A stretch of DNA of 64,000 nucleotides, taken from positions 92,770-156,769 of the forward strand of contig NZ_BAOQ01000008.1 of the NCBI RefSeq assembly GCF_000344155.1, given 5' to 3'. A model generated the notes under the pieces. That model ran no database searches, was not told the origin of the DNA, and saw nothing but the letters and a program-made list of their open reading frames with translations. Made by a program: the position numbers and the translations under genes. The stretch is from Gordonia paraffinivorans NBRC 108238 (GTDB lineage: Bacteria; Actinomycetota; Actinomycetes; Mycobacteriales; Mycobacteriaceae). Shown in pieces: positions 34,920-43,171 of this stretch (the stretch's first letter is position 1; every line of letters begins with the position of its first letter).

Positions 34920-35978
34920 TCAGAACTCGATCTTCAGCGAATCCGAGGTGGGCCGGGCCTGGCAGCCGAGGATGTAGCCGTCCTCGATGTCCTCGGGGTC
35001 GAGGGCGCCGGTGTTCTCCATCTCGACGGTGCCCTCGGTGAGAGTGCATGCGCACGAGCCGCATTCGCCCTCCTGGCAGGAGTACGGGGCGTCGAGTCCG
35101 GCGGCGAGCATGACGTCGACGAGCGTCCGCTTGCGCGGCCAGCTGAGCTTGTGGGTCTCCCCGTCGAGCTCCACCTCGACCGTCGCCGCGTCGGCCGCCT
35201 CCTCCTCGGTGACCTCGTCGAGTTCGACGTCGGCGAACGGGTCGCCGGACAGCGAGTTGTACACCTCGGTGTGGACGTTGTGGTGGGGGAAGTTCGCCTG
35301 CGTGAGCGCCTTGTGCACGGCGTCCATGAACGGCCCCGGCCCGCAGAGGTAGGCGACGTGGGTGCTCGAGTACGGGGCGAAGACGGACGCCAGGGCGTCG
35401 GCGGTGGGCAGGCCCTGAAGCGACTCCAGCCAGTGGATGACGGTGAGCCGATCGGCATGGGCGTGCAACAGATCCCGGAGCTCCGCGGCGAAGATGACGT
35501 CGTTCTCGGTGCGGTTGGCATAGAAGAACACCAGTGGCGCGCTGCTCTTCTGGAGCGCGGCCTTGAGGATCGACATCACCGGCGTCACGCCGCTGCCGGC
35601 GGCGATCAGAAGGAGCGGGTCGTCGTAGGACTTGGGGGTGAACACGCCGGATGGCGGGAGCACCTCGATCTGCGAGCCGGGGGTCAGGTTGTCGCACACC
35701 CAGTTGGAGCCGTACCCGTCGACGGTGCGCTTCACGGTCACCTTGGGGCGGGCGTCGGTGAACGGCGACGAGGCCAGCGAGTAGCAGCGGGCCACCGATC
35801 CGGTCAGGTCGCTGGGGATGCGGAGGGTGAGGAACTGGCCGGGCTTGTAGTCGGTGAAAGCGGCCGACGACGCCTCGGGCACCTCGAACTCGAAGGACTT
35901 CGCATCCGACGTCTCGTCGATCACCTCGGCCACGGTGAGGATCACGCTCCGTGAACCATGAGGGGTCAGGTCAGACAT
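34920..35978 (-). CDS. kshB: 3-Ketosteroid 9-alpha-hydroxylase reductase component
   Basis: 352 residues from ATG 35978. Three modules in order: FAD domain (PGQFLTLRIPSDLTGSVARC, then YSLASSP), NAD domain (AAGSGVTPVMSI, LCGPGPFMDAVH), and a C-terminal plant-type 2Fe-2S ferredoxin (SCQEGECGSCACT). It passes electrons from NADH to the Rieske oxygenase KshA, which opens the steroid ring. The string RLTVIHWLESLQGLP and others match, from memory, M. tuberculosis KshB (Rv3571). A canonical KstR box lies 46 nt upstream, as expected for this gene. kshA is not in the window. Confidence 0.82.
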   Translation of the reverse strand: MSDLTPHGSRSVILTVAEVIDETSDAKSFEFEVPEASSAAFTDYKPGQFLTLRIPSDLTGSVARCYSLASSPFTDARPKVTVKRTVDGYGSNWVCDNLTPGSQIEVLPPSGVFTPKSYDDPLLLIAAGSGVTPVMSILKAALQKSSAPLVFFYANRTENDVIFAAELRDLLHAHADRLTVIHWLESLQGLPTADALASVFAPYSSTHVAYLCGPGPFMDAVHKALTQANFPHHNVHTEVYNSLSGDPFADVELDEVTEEEAADAATVEVELDGETHKLSWPRKRTLVDVMLAAGLDAPYSCQEGECGSCACTLTEGTVEMENTGALDPEDIEDGYILGCQARPTSDSLKIEF

Positions 35979-36023
35979 GTGGCAGCTCTCCGACGTCGAG
36001 GACCGGGCGGACCCGGGCCGAAT

Positions 36024-36037
36024 TAGAACACGTTCTA
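36024..36037 (-). promoter_or_regulatory. KstR operator of kshB
   Basis: TAGAACACGTTCTA is a perfect palindrome fitting KstR consensus TnnAACnnGTTnnA, 46-59 nt before the kshB start. On the minus strand it overlaps TCTAAT, a good -10. Repression by KstR and relief by 3-oxo-sterenoyl-CoA follows from the known regulon. Confidence 0.8.
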
Positions 36038-36110
36038 GTTCAGGATAACCCACCGGGTGGGAGCACCACGAGGGCGTGCACCCCGCCAGCCTAGCCAGCC
36101 GGGCGCGCCG

Positions 36111-36746
36111 TCAACGAGGGGCGTCGGCGGCGGTGAGTGCGGCGACACCGTCGGCCATGGCGCGCGCGCCCGTCTCGATCAGTTCCTCGAGATCGCTGCC
36201 GGGGTGGGCGAGCCACTGCTCGTAGGCGGCGAGCGCGGCGCCCAGGGACAGCCAGCCGACGGTCTGGGGGAGGTGGTCGTCGGGCCTCATGTGCAGACGT
36301 GCGGCACAGAATCCCGCGATGACCTGGCGCCAGTCGGCGTACATGATCATCGAATGCGCTTGCAGGGCCGGGACGCCCAGCAGCAGCGACATCCGGCGGC
36401 GGTGATTGTCGATCTCCTCGGGCGGGACGCGGTTGAACGAGACCAATGCCTCGACGAGGGCGTCGGCCATCGGGATGTCGTCGGGGATGCGTGCGAGGAG
36501 TTCGCGCAGTTCGTCGAGGTGGGCGTCGAACTCGCCCCAGGGGATCTCGTTCTTCGACGAGTAGTACCGGAACAGGGTGCGGCGGGCGATGCCGGCGGCC
36601 TCGGCGATGTCGTCGACGCTGGTCTCGTCGAATCCCCGGGTGGAGAAGAGTCGGATCGCGACAGCGCTGATCCGCGCCCGGGACGAGATGGGACGCCGCC
36701 CGGGTGTTGGGCGATGCGGACGCGCGTCCGACTGCTTGGTGGTCAT
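36111..36746 (-). CDS. mftR: Mycofactocin system TetR regulator
   Basis: 211 residues from ATG 36746. The in-frame GTG at 36755 would touch a likely -10 (TAGGGT, 36756-36761), so I prefer the ATG. Helix-turn-helix DDIAEAAGIARRTLFRYYSSKNEIPWGEFD is the MftR signature. The C-terminal domain binds long-chain acyl-CoAs in the mycobacterial homologue, which relieves repression of mftA and the rest. Divergent from mftA across a 173-nt promoter region. Confidence 0.92.
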   Translation of the reverse strand: MTTKQSDARPHRPTPGRRPISSRARISAVAIRLFSTRGFDETSVDDIAEAAGIARRTLFRYYSSKNEIPWGEFDAHLDELRELLARIPDDIPMADALVEALVSFNRVPPEEIDNHRRRMSLLLGVPALQAHSMIMYADWRQVIAGFCAARLHMRPDDHLPQTVGWLSLGAALAAYEQWLAHPGSDLEELIETGARAMADGVAALTAADAPR

Positions 36747-36867
36747 CGACAGCACACCCTATGAGACCTGCTCGCGGCTGACGAGAGCGTTGGCGGAATA
36801 CGGGGCCTTCGACCTGTCCGTTGGGACAGTTTCGGCCGCGCCTCTGGTTTTCTGCACCGGGTGCCAC

Positions 36868-36893
36868 TACAGTCTCACGTGATCGCAGTCACG
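36868..36893 (+). promoter_or_regulatory. mftA promoter with candidate MftR operator
   Basis: TACAGT (36868-36873) is a likely -10. Four nt later comes CGTGATCGCAGTCACG (36878-36893), an inverted repeat with CGTGA/TCACG arms, covering the expected start of transcription. The position suits a TetR repressor. Confidence 0.45.
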
Positions 36894-36919
36894 ATCAACC
36901 GTCAAGAGAGGAATGGATC

Positions 36920-37018
36920 ATGGCAGATCAGTCCCCGGTGAACAGCCAGAACGAGGAGCTCATCGCCGAGTCCCTCGTCGAAGAGGTGTCGATCGACGGG
37001 ATGTGCGGGGTCTACTGA
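36920..37018 (+). CDS. mftA: Mycofactocin precursor peptide
   Basis: 32 residues, ATG 36920, GAGAGGA upstream. The C-terminal IDGMCGVY is invariant in MftA. The last two residues Val31-Tyr32 are decarboxylated and crosslinked by MftC, then excised and converted to the redox cofactor. The leader EELIAESLVEEVSIDG binds MftB. The stop overlaps mftB by one base. Confidence 0.97.
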   Translation: MADQSPVNSQNEELIAESLVEEVSIDGMCGVY

Positions 37019-37389
37019 TGTCGGCCCCGACATCGAATCCGACCTCCGGCGGCCGCGCTCCGGCCGCCGGGGTCCGGTTCGACACCCCCGAGACCGGCGC
37101 GACATCTCCCGGCGATCAGGGCTTCGACGCCCTCGCCGCATGGGAGCTCAACCCGAAGGTGGCCCTGCGGCCCGAACCGTTCGGAGCCCTGCTCTACCAC
37201 TTCGGCACCCGCAAGCTCTCGTTCCTGAAGAACCTGACGGTGGTGGGCATCGTGCAGTCCCTCGCCGATCACGATTCCGCCGAGGCCGCGCTGGCCTCCG
37301 CCGGGATCACCCCCGCGCAGCGGCCGTTGTACGTGCAGGCGCTCACCACGCTCGCCGACAGCGGGATGATCACCCGCCGCGCCGCCTGA
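37018..37389 (+). CDS. mftB: Mycofactocin peptide chaperone (RRE protein)
   Basis: 123 residues, TGATG coupling with mftA. A variable N-terminal 35 residues is followed by the RiPP-recognition fold (AWELNPKVALRPEPFGALLYHFGTRKLSFLKNLTVVGIVQSL). It presents MftA to the radical SAM enzyme MftC. The Gly/Ala/Pro-rich N-terminal tail is longer than in some homologues. Confidence 0.95.
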   Translation: MSAPTSNPTSGGRAPAAGVRFDTPETGATSPGDQGFDALAAWELNPKVALRPEPFGALLYHFGTRKLSFLKNLTVVGIVQSLADHDSAEAALASAGITPAQRPLYVQALTTLADSGMITRRAA

Positions 37390-37446
37390 GCCCCTCGTGA
37401 ACCCCGTCGCCGCACCACGTCGACAGCCCCGACGAGCCGGCGACGC

Positions 37447-37468
37447 CGGCCGGATCGCGATCCGGCCG
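37447..37468 (+). promoter_or_regulatory. Perfect 22-nt palindrome between mftB and mftC
   Basis: The core GGCCGGATCGCGATCCGGCC (37448-37467) is fully self-complementary, with one more pair outside. It could form a hairpin in the 139-nt intercistronic gap, lowering transcription or stabilising mftAB mRNA, so that precursor peptide exceeds modifying enzyme. A protein site is the alternative. Confidence 0.5.
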
Positions 37469-37528
37469 CACCGGCCGCTTCCGTAGTCCCGCAGACCCCA
37501 GTCCAGCCCAGACCTTAGGACCGCCACG

Positions 37529-38809
37529 ATGACCACCATCGAGATGCCGCCCACCGCAACAGGACTCCTGACCCCGCCGCCCGTGGCCGACCAGCCCCCC
37601 AAGGTCGGCCGGCTCGTCGACCAGTTCGAGCGCGGCCTCGACGCGCCGATCTGCCTCACCTGGGAGCTGACGTACGCGTGCAATCTCGCCTGCGTGCACT
37701 GTCTGTCGTCGTCGGGCAAGCGCGACCCGCGCGAGCTGTCGACCGAGCAGTGCAAGGCGATCATCGACGAGCTGCAGCGCATGCAGGTCTTCTACGTCAA
37801 CATCGGCGGCGGTGAGCCGACCGTGCGCCCGGACTTCTGGGAACTCGTCGACTACGCCACCAGCCATCAGGTGGGAGTCAAGTTCTCCACCAACGGATTG
37901 CGCATCGACAAGAAGGTCGCCGCGCGTCTGGCGGCGTCGGACTACGTCGACGTGCAGATCTCGCTCGACGGCGCGACCGCCGAGGTCAACGACGCCGTGC
38001 GCGGTCCGGGCTCGTTCGACATGGCCGTGCGCGCACTGGAGAACTTGGCCGAGGCCGGGTTCAAGGACGCGAAGATCAGCGTCGTCATGACGCGGCAGAA
38101 CGTCGCCCAGCTCGACGAGTTCAAGGCGCTGGCGGATCGGTACGACGCCACCCTGCGCATCACCAGGCTGCGTCCGTCGGGGCGCGGCGCCGACGTCTGG
38201 GACGACCTGCACCCGCTGCCGGAGCAGCAGCGCGAACTCTACGATTGGCTTGTCGCACACGGTGACCGCGTGCTGACCGGCGACTCGTTCTTCCATCTGT
38301 CGGCCTTCGGCTCCGATTCCGGCGGCGGCCTGCCCGGCCTCAACCTGTGCGGCGCGGGTCGCGTCGTCTGCCTCATCGACCCAGTCGGCGACGTCTACGC
38401 GTGCCCCTTCGCGATCCACGAGAACTTCCTCGCGGGCAACATCCTCACCGACGGCGGATTCCAGGAGATCTGGCAGCGCTCGGATCTGTTCACCGAACTC
38501 CGCGAGCCGCAGAACGCCGGCGCCTGCACCAAGTGCGCGCACTTCGACGCATGCCGGGGCGGCTGCATGGCGGCCAAGTTCTTCACCGGGCTGCCGCTGG
38601 CCGGCCCCGACCCCGAGTGCGTCCAGGGGTACGGCGAGGAGCTGCTCGCCGGTGAGCGCGTGAAACCGACCGCGAACAAGGATCATTCGCGCGGCACCCC
38701 GCTCACCCTGATGACCCGGCGGCCCGACGGCGACCTCGCGCCGGTCGGCCGGCCCACCAAGTCCTGTGACGAGAACCCGCTGGCCGGGTTCGATCCTGCC
38801 GCCCGGTAA
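37529..38809 (+). CDS. mftC: Mycofactocin radical SAM maturase
   Basis: 426 residues. The 4Fe-4S/SAM motif is Cys51, Cys55 and Cys58 in YACNLACVHC; GGGEPT follows. The SPASM-type C-terminus has cysteines in LNLCGAG, VYACPF and CTKCAHFDACRGGCM for auxiliary clusters. It catalyses oxidative decarboxylation of the MftA C-terminal Tyr and then the Val-Tyr crosslink. A 45-residue tail after the cluster domain is rich in Arg/Pro and looks flexible. Confidence 0.96.
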   Translation: MTTIEMPPTATGLLTPPPVADQPPKVGRLVDQFERGLDAPICLTWELTYACNLACVHCLSSSGKRDPRELSTEQCKAIIDELQRMQVFYVNIGGGEPTVRPDFWELVDYATSHQVGVKFSTNGLRIDKKVAARLAASDYVDVQISLDGATAEVNDAVRGPGSFDMAVRALENLAEAGFKDAKISVVMTRQNVAQLDEFKALADRYDATLRITRLRPSGRGADVWDDLHPLPEQQRELYDWLVAHGDRVLTGDSFFHLSAFGSDSGGGLPGLNLCGAGRVVCLIDPVGDVYACPFAIHENFLAGNILTDGGFQEIWQRSDLFTELREPQNAGACTKCAHFDACRGGCMAAKFFTGLPLAGPDPECVQGYGEELLAGERVKPTANKDHSRGTPLTLMTRRPDGDLAPVGRPTKSCDENPLAGFDPAAR

Positions 38810-38905
38810 TCCACCGGCGGCCGACCGTGAACCGGACCGTCCACCGGGGAAGCGACCGAGCATCCCTGGCGACGGCCCGTGTCCGAGAAGAAGAGTGAGT
38901 GACAA

Positions 38906-40105
38906 ATGGCTCTCAACCCCTGGGCGAAGAACCCGTGGTTCGAAACGGTCACCGAGGCGCAGCGCCGTGCGAAGAAGCGCCTGCCGAAGTCGGTGTACTC
39001 GTCGCTGGTCGCCGGCACCCAGGCCGGTGTGACCCTCGACGACAACGTCAAGGCGTTCTCCGAACTCACCTGGGCGCCGCATGTCGTGGGCGCTCAGGCC
39101 GAGCGCGAGATGGCGACCTCGGTGATGGGCCAGGACATCTCGTTCCCGGTCATGATCTCGCCGACCGGCGTGCAGGCCGTCGACCCCGACGGCGAGGTCG
39201 CCGTCGCCCGCGCCGCCGCCGCCCGTGGCACCGCGATGGGCCTGTCGAGTTTCGCCTCGCACCCCGTCGAGGAGGTCACGGCGGTCAACGACAAGATCTT
39301 CTTCCAGATCTACTGGCTCGGCAGCCGCGACGACATCCTCATGCGCGCCGAGCGTGCCAAGGCGGCCGGCGCCAAGGGCCTCATCGTGACCACCGACTGG
39401 GTGTTCAACGTCGGCCGTGACTGGGGCAGCCCGGAGATCCCCGAGAAGGTGAACCTCAAGGCCCTCGTGCGACTCGGTCCGGAGATCGCGGTCAAGCCGC
39501 GCTACGCACTCGATTGGGTCAAGGGAGGCAAGGTCACCATCCCCGACCTCACCGCGCCCAACCTGACGCCGCAGGGCGTTCCGGGACCGACGTTCTTCGG
39601 CGCCTACGGCGAGTGGATGAACACCCCGCCGCCCACCTGGGAGGACCTGAAGTGGCTGCGTGAGCAGTGGGACGGCCCGTTCATGGTCAAGGGCATCACC
39701 CGGCTCGACGACGCCAAGCGGGCCGTCGACATCGGCGCCACGGCCATCTCGGTCTCCAACCACGGCGGCAACAACCTCGACGGCACGCCCGCGACCATCC
39801 GCCTGTTGCCCGACATCGCCAAGGCGGTCGGCAACGACCTCGAGGTCCTGCTCGACGGCGGCATCCGCCGCGGCAGCGACGTCGCCAAGGCGCTCGCGCT
39901 CGGCGCCAAGGCGGTCATGATCGGTCGCGCCTACCTCTGGGGTCTCGCGGCCAACGGTCAGGCGGGCGTGGAGAACGTGCTCGACCTGATGCGCATGGGT
40001 CTCGACGGGGTTCTGATGGGCCTCGGGCAGAAGAGCATCCACGACCTGTCCCCCGAGGACCTGCTCATCCCCGACGGCTTCACCCGCGCCTTCGGCACGG
40101 ACTGA
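38906..40105 (+). CDS. mftD: Mycofactocin FMN oxidase (pre-mycofactocin synthase)
   Basis: 399 residues, alpha-hydroxyacid-oxidase fold. FMN and catalytic motifs: SFPVMISPTG, LSSFASHPVEEV, FQIYWL, MVKGITRLDDA (Lys), ISVSNHGGNNLDG (catalytic His) and LLDGGIRRGSDV (Arg). It oxidatively deaminates the AHDP intermediate to give the quinone-like redox centre. Annotated as lldD1 in older mycobacterial genomes. A 17-bp stem-loop closes this part of the operon at 40151-40190. Confidence 0.95.
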   Translation: MALNPWAKNPWFETVTEAQRRAKKRLPKSVYSSLVAGTQAGVTLDDNVKAFSELTWAPHVVGAQAEREMATSVMGQDISFPVMISPTGVQAVDPDGEVAVARAAAARGTAMGLSSFASHPVEEVTAVNDKIFFQIYWLGSRDDILMRAERAKAAGAKGLIVTTDWVFNVGRDWGSPEIPEKVNLKALVRLGPEIAVKPRYALDWVKGGKVTIPDLTAPNLTPQGVPGPTFFGAYGEWMNTPPPTWEDLKWLREQWDGPFMVKGITRLDDAKRAVDIGATAISVSNHGGNNLDGTPATIRLLPDIAKAVGNDLEVLLDGGIRRGSDVAKALALGAKAVMIGRAYLWGLAANGQAGVENVLDLMRMGLDGVLMGLGQKSIHDLSPEDLLIPDGFTRAFGTD

Positions 40106-40150
40106 GCCGCGCGGCCGGCACGCGCCGCTTGCCGTGGCCGCATCGCATCC

Positions 40151-40190
40151 CGCCCGCCGCCCGGATCCCCGCAGATCCGGCCGGCGGGCG
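40151..40190 (+). terminator. Stem-loop terminator after mftD
   Basis: 17-nt arms at 40151-40167 and 40174-40190 pair with one mismatch around a 6-nt loop. It separates mftABCD from the next gene, which has its own promoter. Confidence 0.6.
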
Positions 40191-40219
40191 GAGTGCGTTC
40201 AACACCCCGGGCACCCAAC

Positions 40220-40235
40220 TAGAACGTGTTACAGT
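40220..40235 (+). promoter_or_regulatory. KstR-type operator overlapping a leaderless -10 (SDR gene)
   Basis: TAGAACGTGTTACA (40220-40233) satisfies every fixed base of KstR consensus TnnAACnnGTTnnA. Overlapping it, TACAGT (40230-40235) lies 6 nt before ATG 40242. KstR binding would occlude the -10. Confidence 0.7.
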
Positions 40236-40241
40236 TCTGCC

Positions 40242-41054
40242 ATGGGACAGTTCGACGGCAAGGTCGTCTACATCACCGGCATCGCCCGTGGTCAGGGCCG
40301 CAATCACGCGGTCCGCTTCGCCCGTGAGGGGGCTTCGATCGTGGGCCTGGACATCGCGGGTCCGATCATCGACCACGCGACCTACCCCCCGGCCACGCGC
40401 GAGGATCTCGACGAGACCATCCGCCTCGTCGAGGAGGCGGGCGGAAAGATCATTGCGCGGCAGGGTGATACGCGCGATCTCGCCTTCCAACAGCAGCTCG
40501 TCGCCGACGCCGTGGAGCAGTTCGGCCGCCTCGACCACGTCATCGCCAACGCCGGCGTGCTGACGTGGGGGAGTGTCTGGGAGCTGAGCGAGGAGCAGTT
40601 CGGCGACGTCGTCGACATCAACCTGGTGGGCTCCTGGAAGACCCTGAAGGCCACGGTGCCGGCGATGCTGGAGGCCGGCAACGGCGGATCGATCACGATC
40701 ATCAGCTCGGTCGCAGGTCTCAAGCCGATGCCGTTTCAGGCGTCGTACTCGGCGTCGAAGGCGGGCCTCATCGGGCTGGCGCAGTCCGCGGCCAAGGAGC
40801 TCGGCCAGCACCGTATCCGCGTCAACAGCGTGCACCCGTACGCGGTCAACACCCCGATGGGCGTGGCCGACACCGAAGCCCATCGGCTCTTCGGAATCCC
40901 CTGGGTCGGACCCCATTTCGCATCGATGCTGGACTACCACCCGGTCGCCTCGCTCGACGAGATCTCCGACGCGGTGCTCTACCTCGCGTCCGACTCCGCC
41001 AAGGGCATCACCGGCGCGGAGTTCCAGATCGACATGGGGCACTCGAAGGTCTGA
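40242..41054 (+). CDS. Mycofactocin-coupled SDR-family oxidoreductase
   Basis: 270 residues. TIGR03971-type SDR: ITGIARGQGRNHAVRFAREGA at about 10-30, the group hallmark. It also has ANAGVLTWG, catalytic Ser (IISSVAG), YSASKAG and a roughly 20-residue insert after the first strands (ATYPPATREDLDETIRLVEEAGG), which shields the non-exchangeable NAD. Such enzymes oxidise alcohol or hydroxysteroid groups and hand electrons to mycofactocin. A KstR-type box on its promoter suggests a sterol-derived substrate. Confidence 0.9.
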   Translation: MGQFDGKVVYITGIARGQGRNHAVRFAREGASIVGLDIAGPIIDHATYPPATREDLDETIRLVEEAGGKIIARQGDTRDLAFQQQLVADAVEQFGRLDHVIANAGVLTWGSVWELSEEQFGDVVDINLVGSWKTLKATVPAMLEAGNGGSITIISSVAGLKPMPFQASYSASKAGLIGLAQSAAKELGQHRIRVNSVHPYAVNTPMGVADTEAHRLFGIPWVGPHFASMLDYHPVASLDEISDAVLYLASDSAKGITGAEFQIDMGHSKV

Positions 41055-41100
41055 GCCCGCGCGCGGACGCCGACGCCCGACGTCGGTTCCGGACAAGCGA

Positions 41101-41156
41101 GAACGCCGCTGCCGGCGTGAGAGTCCACCAGGGATCTCACGCCGGCAGCGGCGTTC
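41101..41156. terminator. Perfect 22-bp stem-loop between convergent genes
   Basis: Arms 41101-41122 and 41135-41156 are exactly complementary; 12-nt loop. It sits between the SDR (plus) and mcr (minus) and should stop transcription from both sides. Confidence 0.8.
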
Positions 41157-41171
41157 GCGCGCGGGCTCGGG

Positions 41172-42284
41172 TCAGTCGGCCCAGAGGGTCTTCGGGTCGA
41201 CGGCCTCGGTAGCCGGGGGCTCCGGCGTCTCCGGCTTGGTGCGCGAGAAGCGCGGGGCGACCTGCGCCTGGGTGACCCCGTCGATGTCGACGAGATTCTC
41301 GCGGGCGGCCATGTGCGGATCCTGCGGCGCCTCGGCGAACGTCAGGACCGGGGAGACGCACGCGTCGGTGCCGTCGAAGATCTCCGCCCACTCGTCGCGG
41401 GTGCGGGTCTTGAAGGTCTCGGTGAAGATCTCCTTGAGCTTGCCCCAGTTGGCGAAGTCGTTCTGCTCGGGGATGTCGGCGTCGGACAGGCCCAGTCCCT
41501 TGATGAACTCCGCGTAGAACTGCGGCTCGATGGCGCCGACGGCCATGTACTTGCCGTCGGAGGTCTCGTAGACCTCGTAGTAGGGGGCGCCGGTGTCGAG
41601 CATGTTCACGCCGCGCCGGTCCTGCCACAGGCCGGTGCCGCGGAACGCCCACATCATCTGTCCCAGAACGGAAGCCCCGTCGACCATCGCGGCGTCGACG
41701 ACCTGTCCCTTGCCGGACACCCCGCGCTCGAGGAGGGCGGCGAGGATGCCGACGACGAGGAACATCGACCCGCCGCCGAAGTCGCCGACCAGGTTGAGCG
41801 GCGGCACCGGACGATCGTCGGCGCGGCCGATCGCGTGCAGCATGCCGGTCAGCGAGATGTAGTTGATGTCATGGCCGGCGAGGTTCGCGCGCGGGCCGTC
41901 CTGGCCCCAGCCGGTCATGCGGCCGTAGACGAGTCCCGGGTTGACCTTCTCGAGGTCCTCGGGGCCGAATCCGAGGCGCTCCATGACGCCCGGACGGAAG
42001 CCCTCGATGACGACGTCGGCCTTGGCGACGAGGTCGAGGATCGTGGCGCGATCGGTCTCGTCCTTCAGGTTGGCCTCGACCACCTTGCGTCCGCGCAGCA
42101 GGGCATCGGCCTTGCGGCCGGGCTGGGGGAGACCGCCGGGCCGCTGGACGCGGACCACGTCGGCGCCGAGGTCGGCCAGCAACATCGCGGCGTGCGGACC
42201 CGGTCCGATACCCGCGAACTCGATGACGCGGATCGAGCTCAGCGGGCCGGACTTTCCGCTGGTGTGTGCTGTCGTACTGCTCAT
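41172..42284 (-). CDS. mcr: Alpha-methylacyl-CoA racemase
   Basis: 370 residues, family III CoA-transferase fold. [22 protein letters not shown] and [18 protein letters not shown] match, from memory, M. tuberculosis MCR. The catalytic His (AGHD), Asp (NLVGDFGGG) and Glu ([11 protein letters not shown]) are all there. It inverts the 2-methyl centre of branched acyl-CoAs, needed in sterol side-chain degradation before beta-oxidation. GGAGGA precedes the ATG. It interrupts the mft cluster on the opposite strand. Confidence 0.92.
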   Translation of the reverse strand: MSSTTAHTSGKSGPLSSIRVIEFAGIGPGPHAAMLLADLGADVVRVQRPGGLPQPGRKADALLRGRKVVEANLKDETDRATILDLVAKADVVIEGFRPGVMERLGFGPEDLEKVNPGLVYGRMTGWGQDGPRANLAGHDINYISLTGMLHAIGRADDRPVPPLNLVGDFGGGSMFLVVGILAALLERGVSGKGQVVDAAMVDGASVLGQMMWAFRGTGLWQDRRGVNMLDTGAPYYEVYETSDGKYMAVGAIEPQFYAEFIKGLGLSDADIPEQNDFANWGKLKEIFTETFKTRTRDEWAEIFDGTDACVSPVLTFAEAPQDPHMAARENLVDIDGVTQAQVAPRFSRTKPETPEPPATEAVDPKTLWAD

Positions 42285-42447
42285 GTGTCGTCCTCCGGTC
42301 GTTGTACTGCCCCTGTGTCAGGCGTCACGCGTACGCAAAAGCATCGCATACCCGATCGAACGTTCGTCAGAGTGGTCTGAGCCACGTCATCCGCCGATTG
42401 CGGCCCGGTTTTTCGGCTGAGGGGCAGAAGTGGGGCAGCGGGATCGC

Positions 42448-42453
42448 TAGCAT
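42448..42453 (+). promoter_or_regulatory. -10 box for leaderless mftEFG mRNA
   Basis: TAGCAT lies 7 nt before ATG 42461 and no ribosome site is visible. It indicates that mftE-mftF-mftG form a transcription unit separate from mftABCD. Confidence 0.5.
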
Positions 42454-42460
42454 TGGTCAA

Positions 42461-43171
42461 ATGACAGGACCGTCGACGCTCGGGCAGCGCAGCTGGCCAG
42501 ATCTCGATGGCAAGACGATCACCCTCGTCGTCCCGCTCGGTTCGGTCGAACAGCACGGTCCGCACCTGCCGCTCGACGCCGACACCCGGATCGCCGCCGC
42601 CGTCGCCGACGGCGTCTGTGACGGAACGTCCGGCGAGGACGTCCTGCGCGCGCCCGACCTCAACTACGGCGCCTCGGGTGAACACGAGGGCTTCCCCGGC
42701 ACCATCTCGATCGGCCACGACGCGCTGAAGGCGATGCTCGTCGAGTACGGCCGCAGCGCGTGTCGCTGGGCCCGCCGCATCCTCTTCGTCAACGGGCACG
42801 GGGGCAACACCCGCACCCTGATCGAAGCGGTGTCTCTGCTCCGTTATGAGGGACGGGACGCCGCGTGGTTCCCGTGCGCGTTCCCGGATGCCGACGCCCA
42901 CGCGGGGTTCACCGAAACCTCTGTGTTGCTGCATGTCTCGCCCGAGTCGGTGGCGCTGGAGCGTGCAGTCGCGGGCAACCGCGAACCGGTGGGCGCGCTC
43001 CTGGGGGCGATGCGGGAGTCGGGCGTGGCGGCCGTGAGTCCCAACGGCGTGCTCGGTGACCCCGCCGGCGCGACCGCCGACGAGGGCCGGCGACTCCTCG
43101 ACGATGTCACCGGGCAGTTGCGCTCCGCGCTGTCGTCCTGGGAGGTCGACGGACGGGGGCGGCTGACATGA
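42461..43171 (+). CDS. mftE: Mycofactocin creatininase-family peptidase
   Basis: 236 residues. Metal ligands lie in GSVEQHGPHLPLDADT (Glu30, His32, Asp41) and in NGHGGN. It cleaves modified MftA to release the C-terminal crosslinked dipeptide (AHDP). A slight Cys in ADGVCDG is not expected to matter. Overlaps mftF by 4 nt. Confidence 0.95.
   Translation: MTGPSTLGQRSWPDLDGKTITLVVPLGSVEQHGPHLPLDADTRIAAAVADGVCDGTSGEDVLRAPDLNYGASGEHEGFPGTISIGHDALKAMLVEYGRSACRWARRILFVNGHGGNTRTLIEAVSLLRYEGRDAAWFPCAFPDADAHAGFTETSVLLHVSPESVALERAVAGNREPVGALLGAMRESGVAAVSPNGVLGDPAGATADEGRRLLDDVTGQLRSALSSWEVDGRGRLT

Noticed and set aside
42357..42366. CGAACGTTCG palindrome upstream of mcr as a KstR box
   Set aside because: AAC and GTT are adjacent without the two-base spacer required by the consensus.
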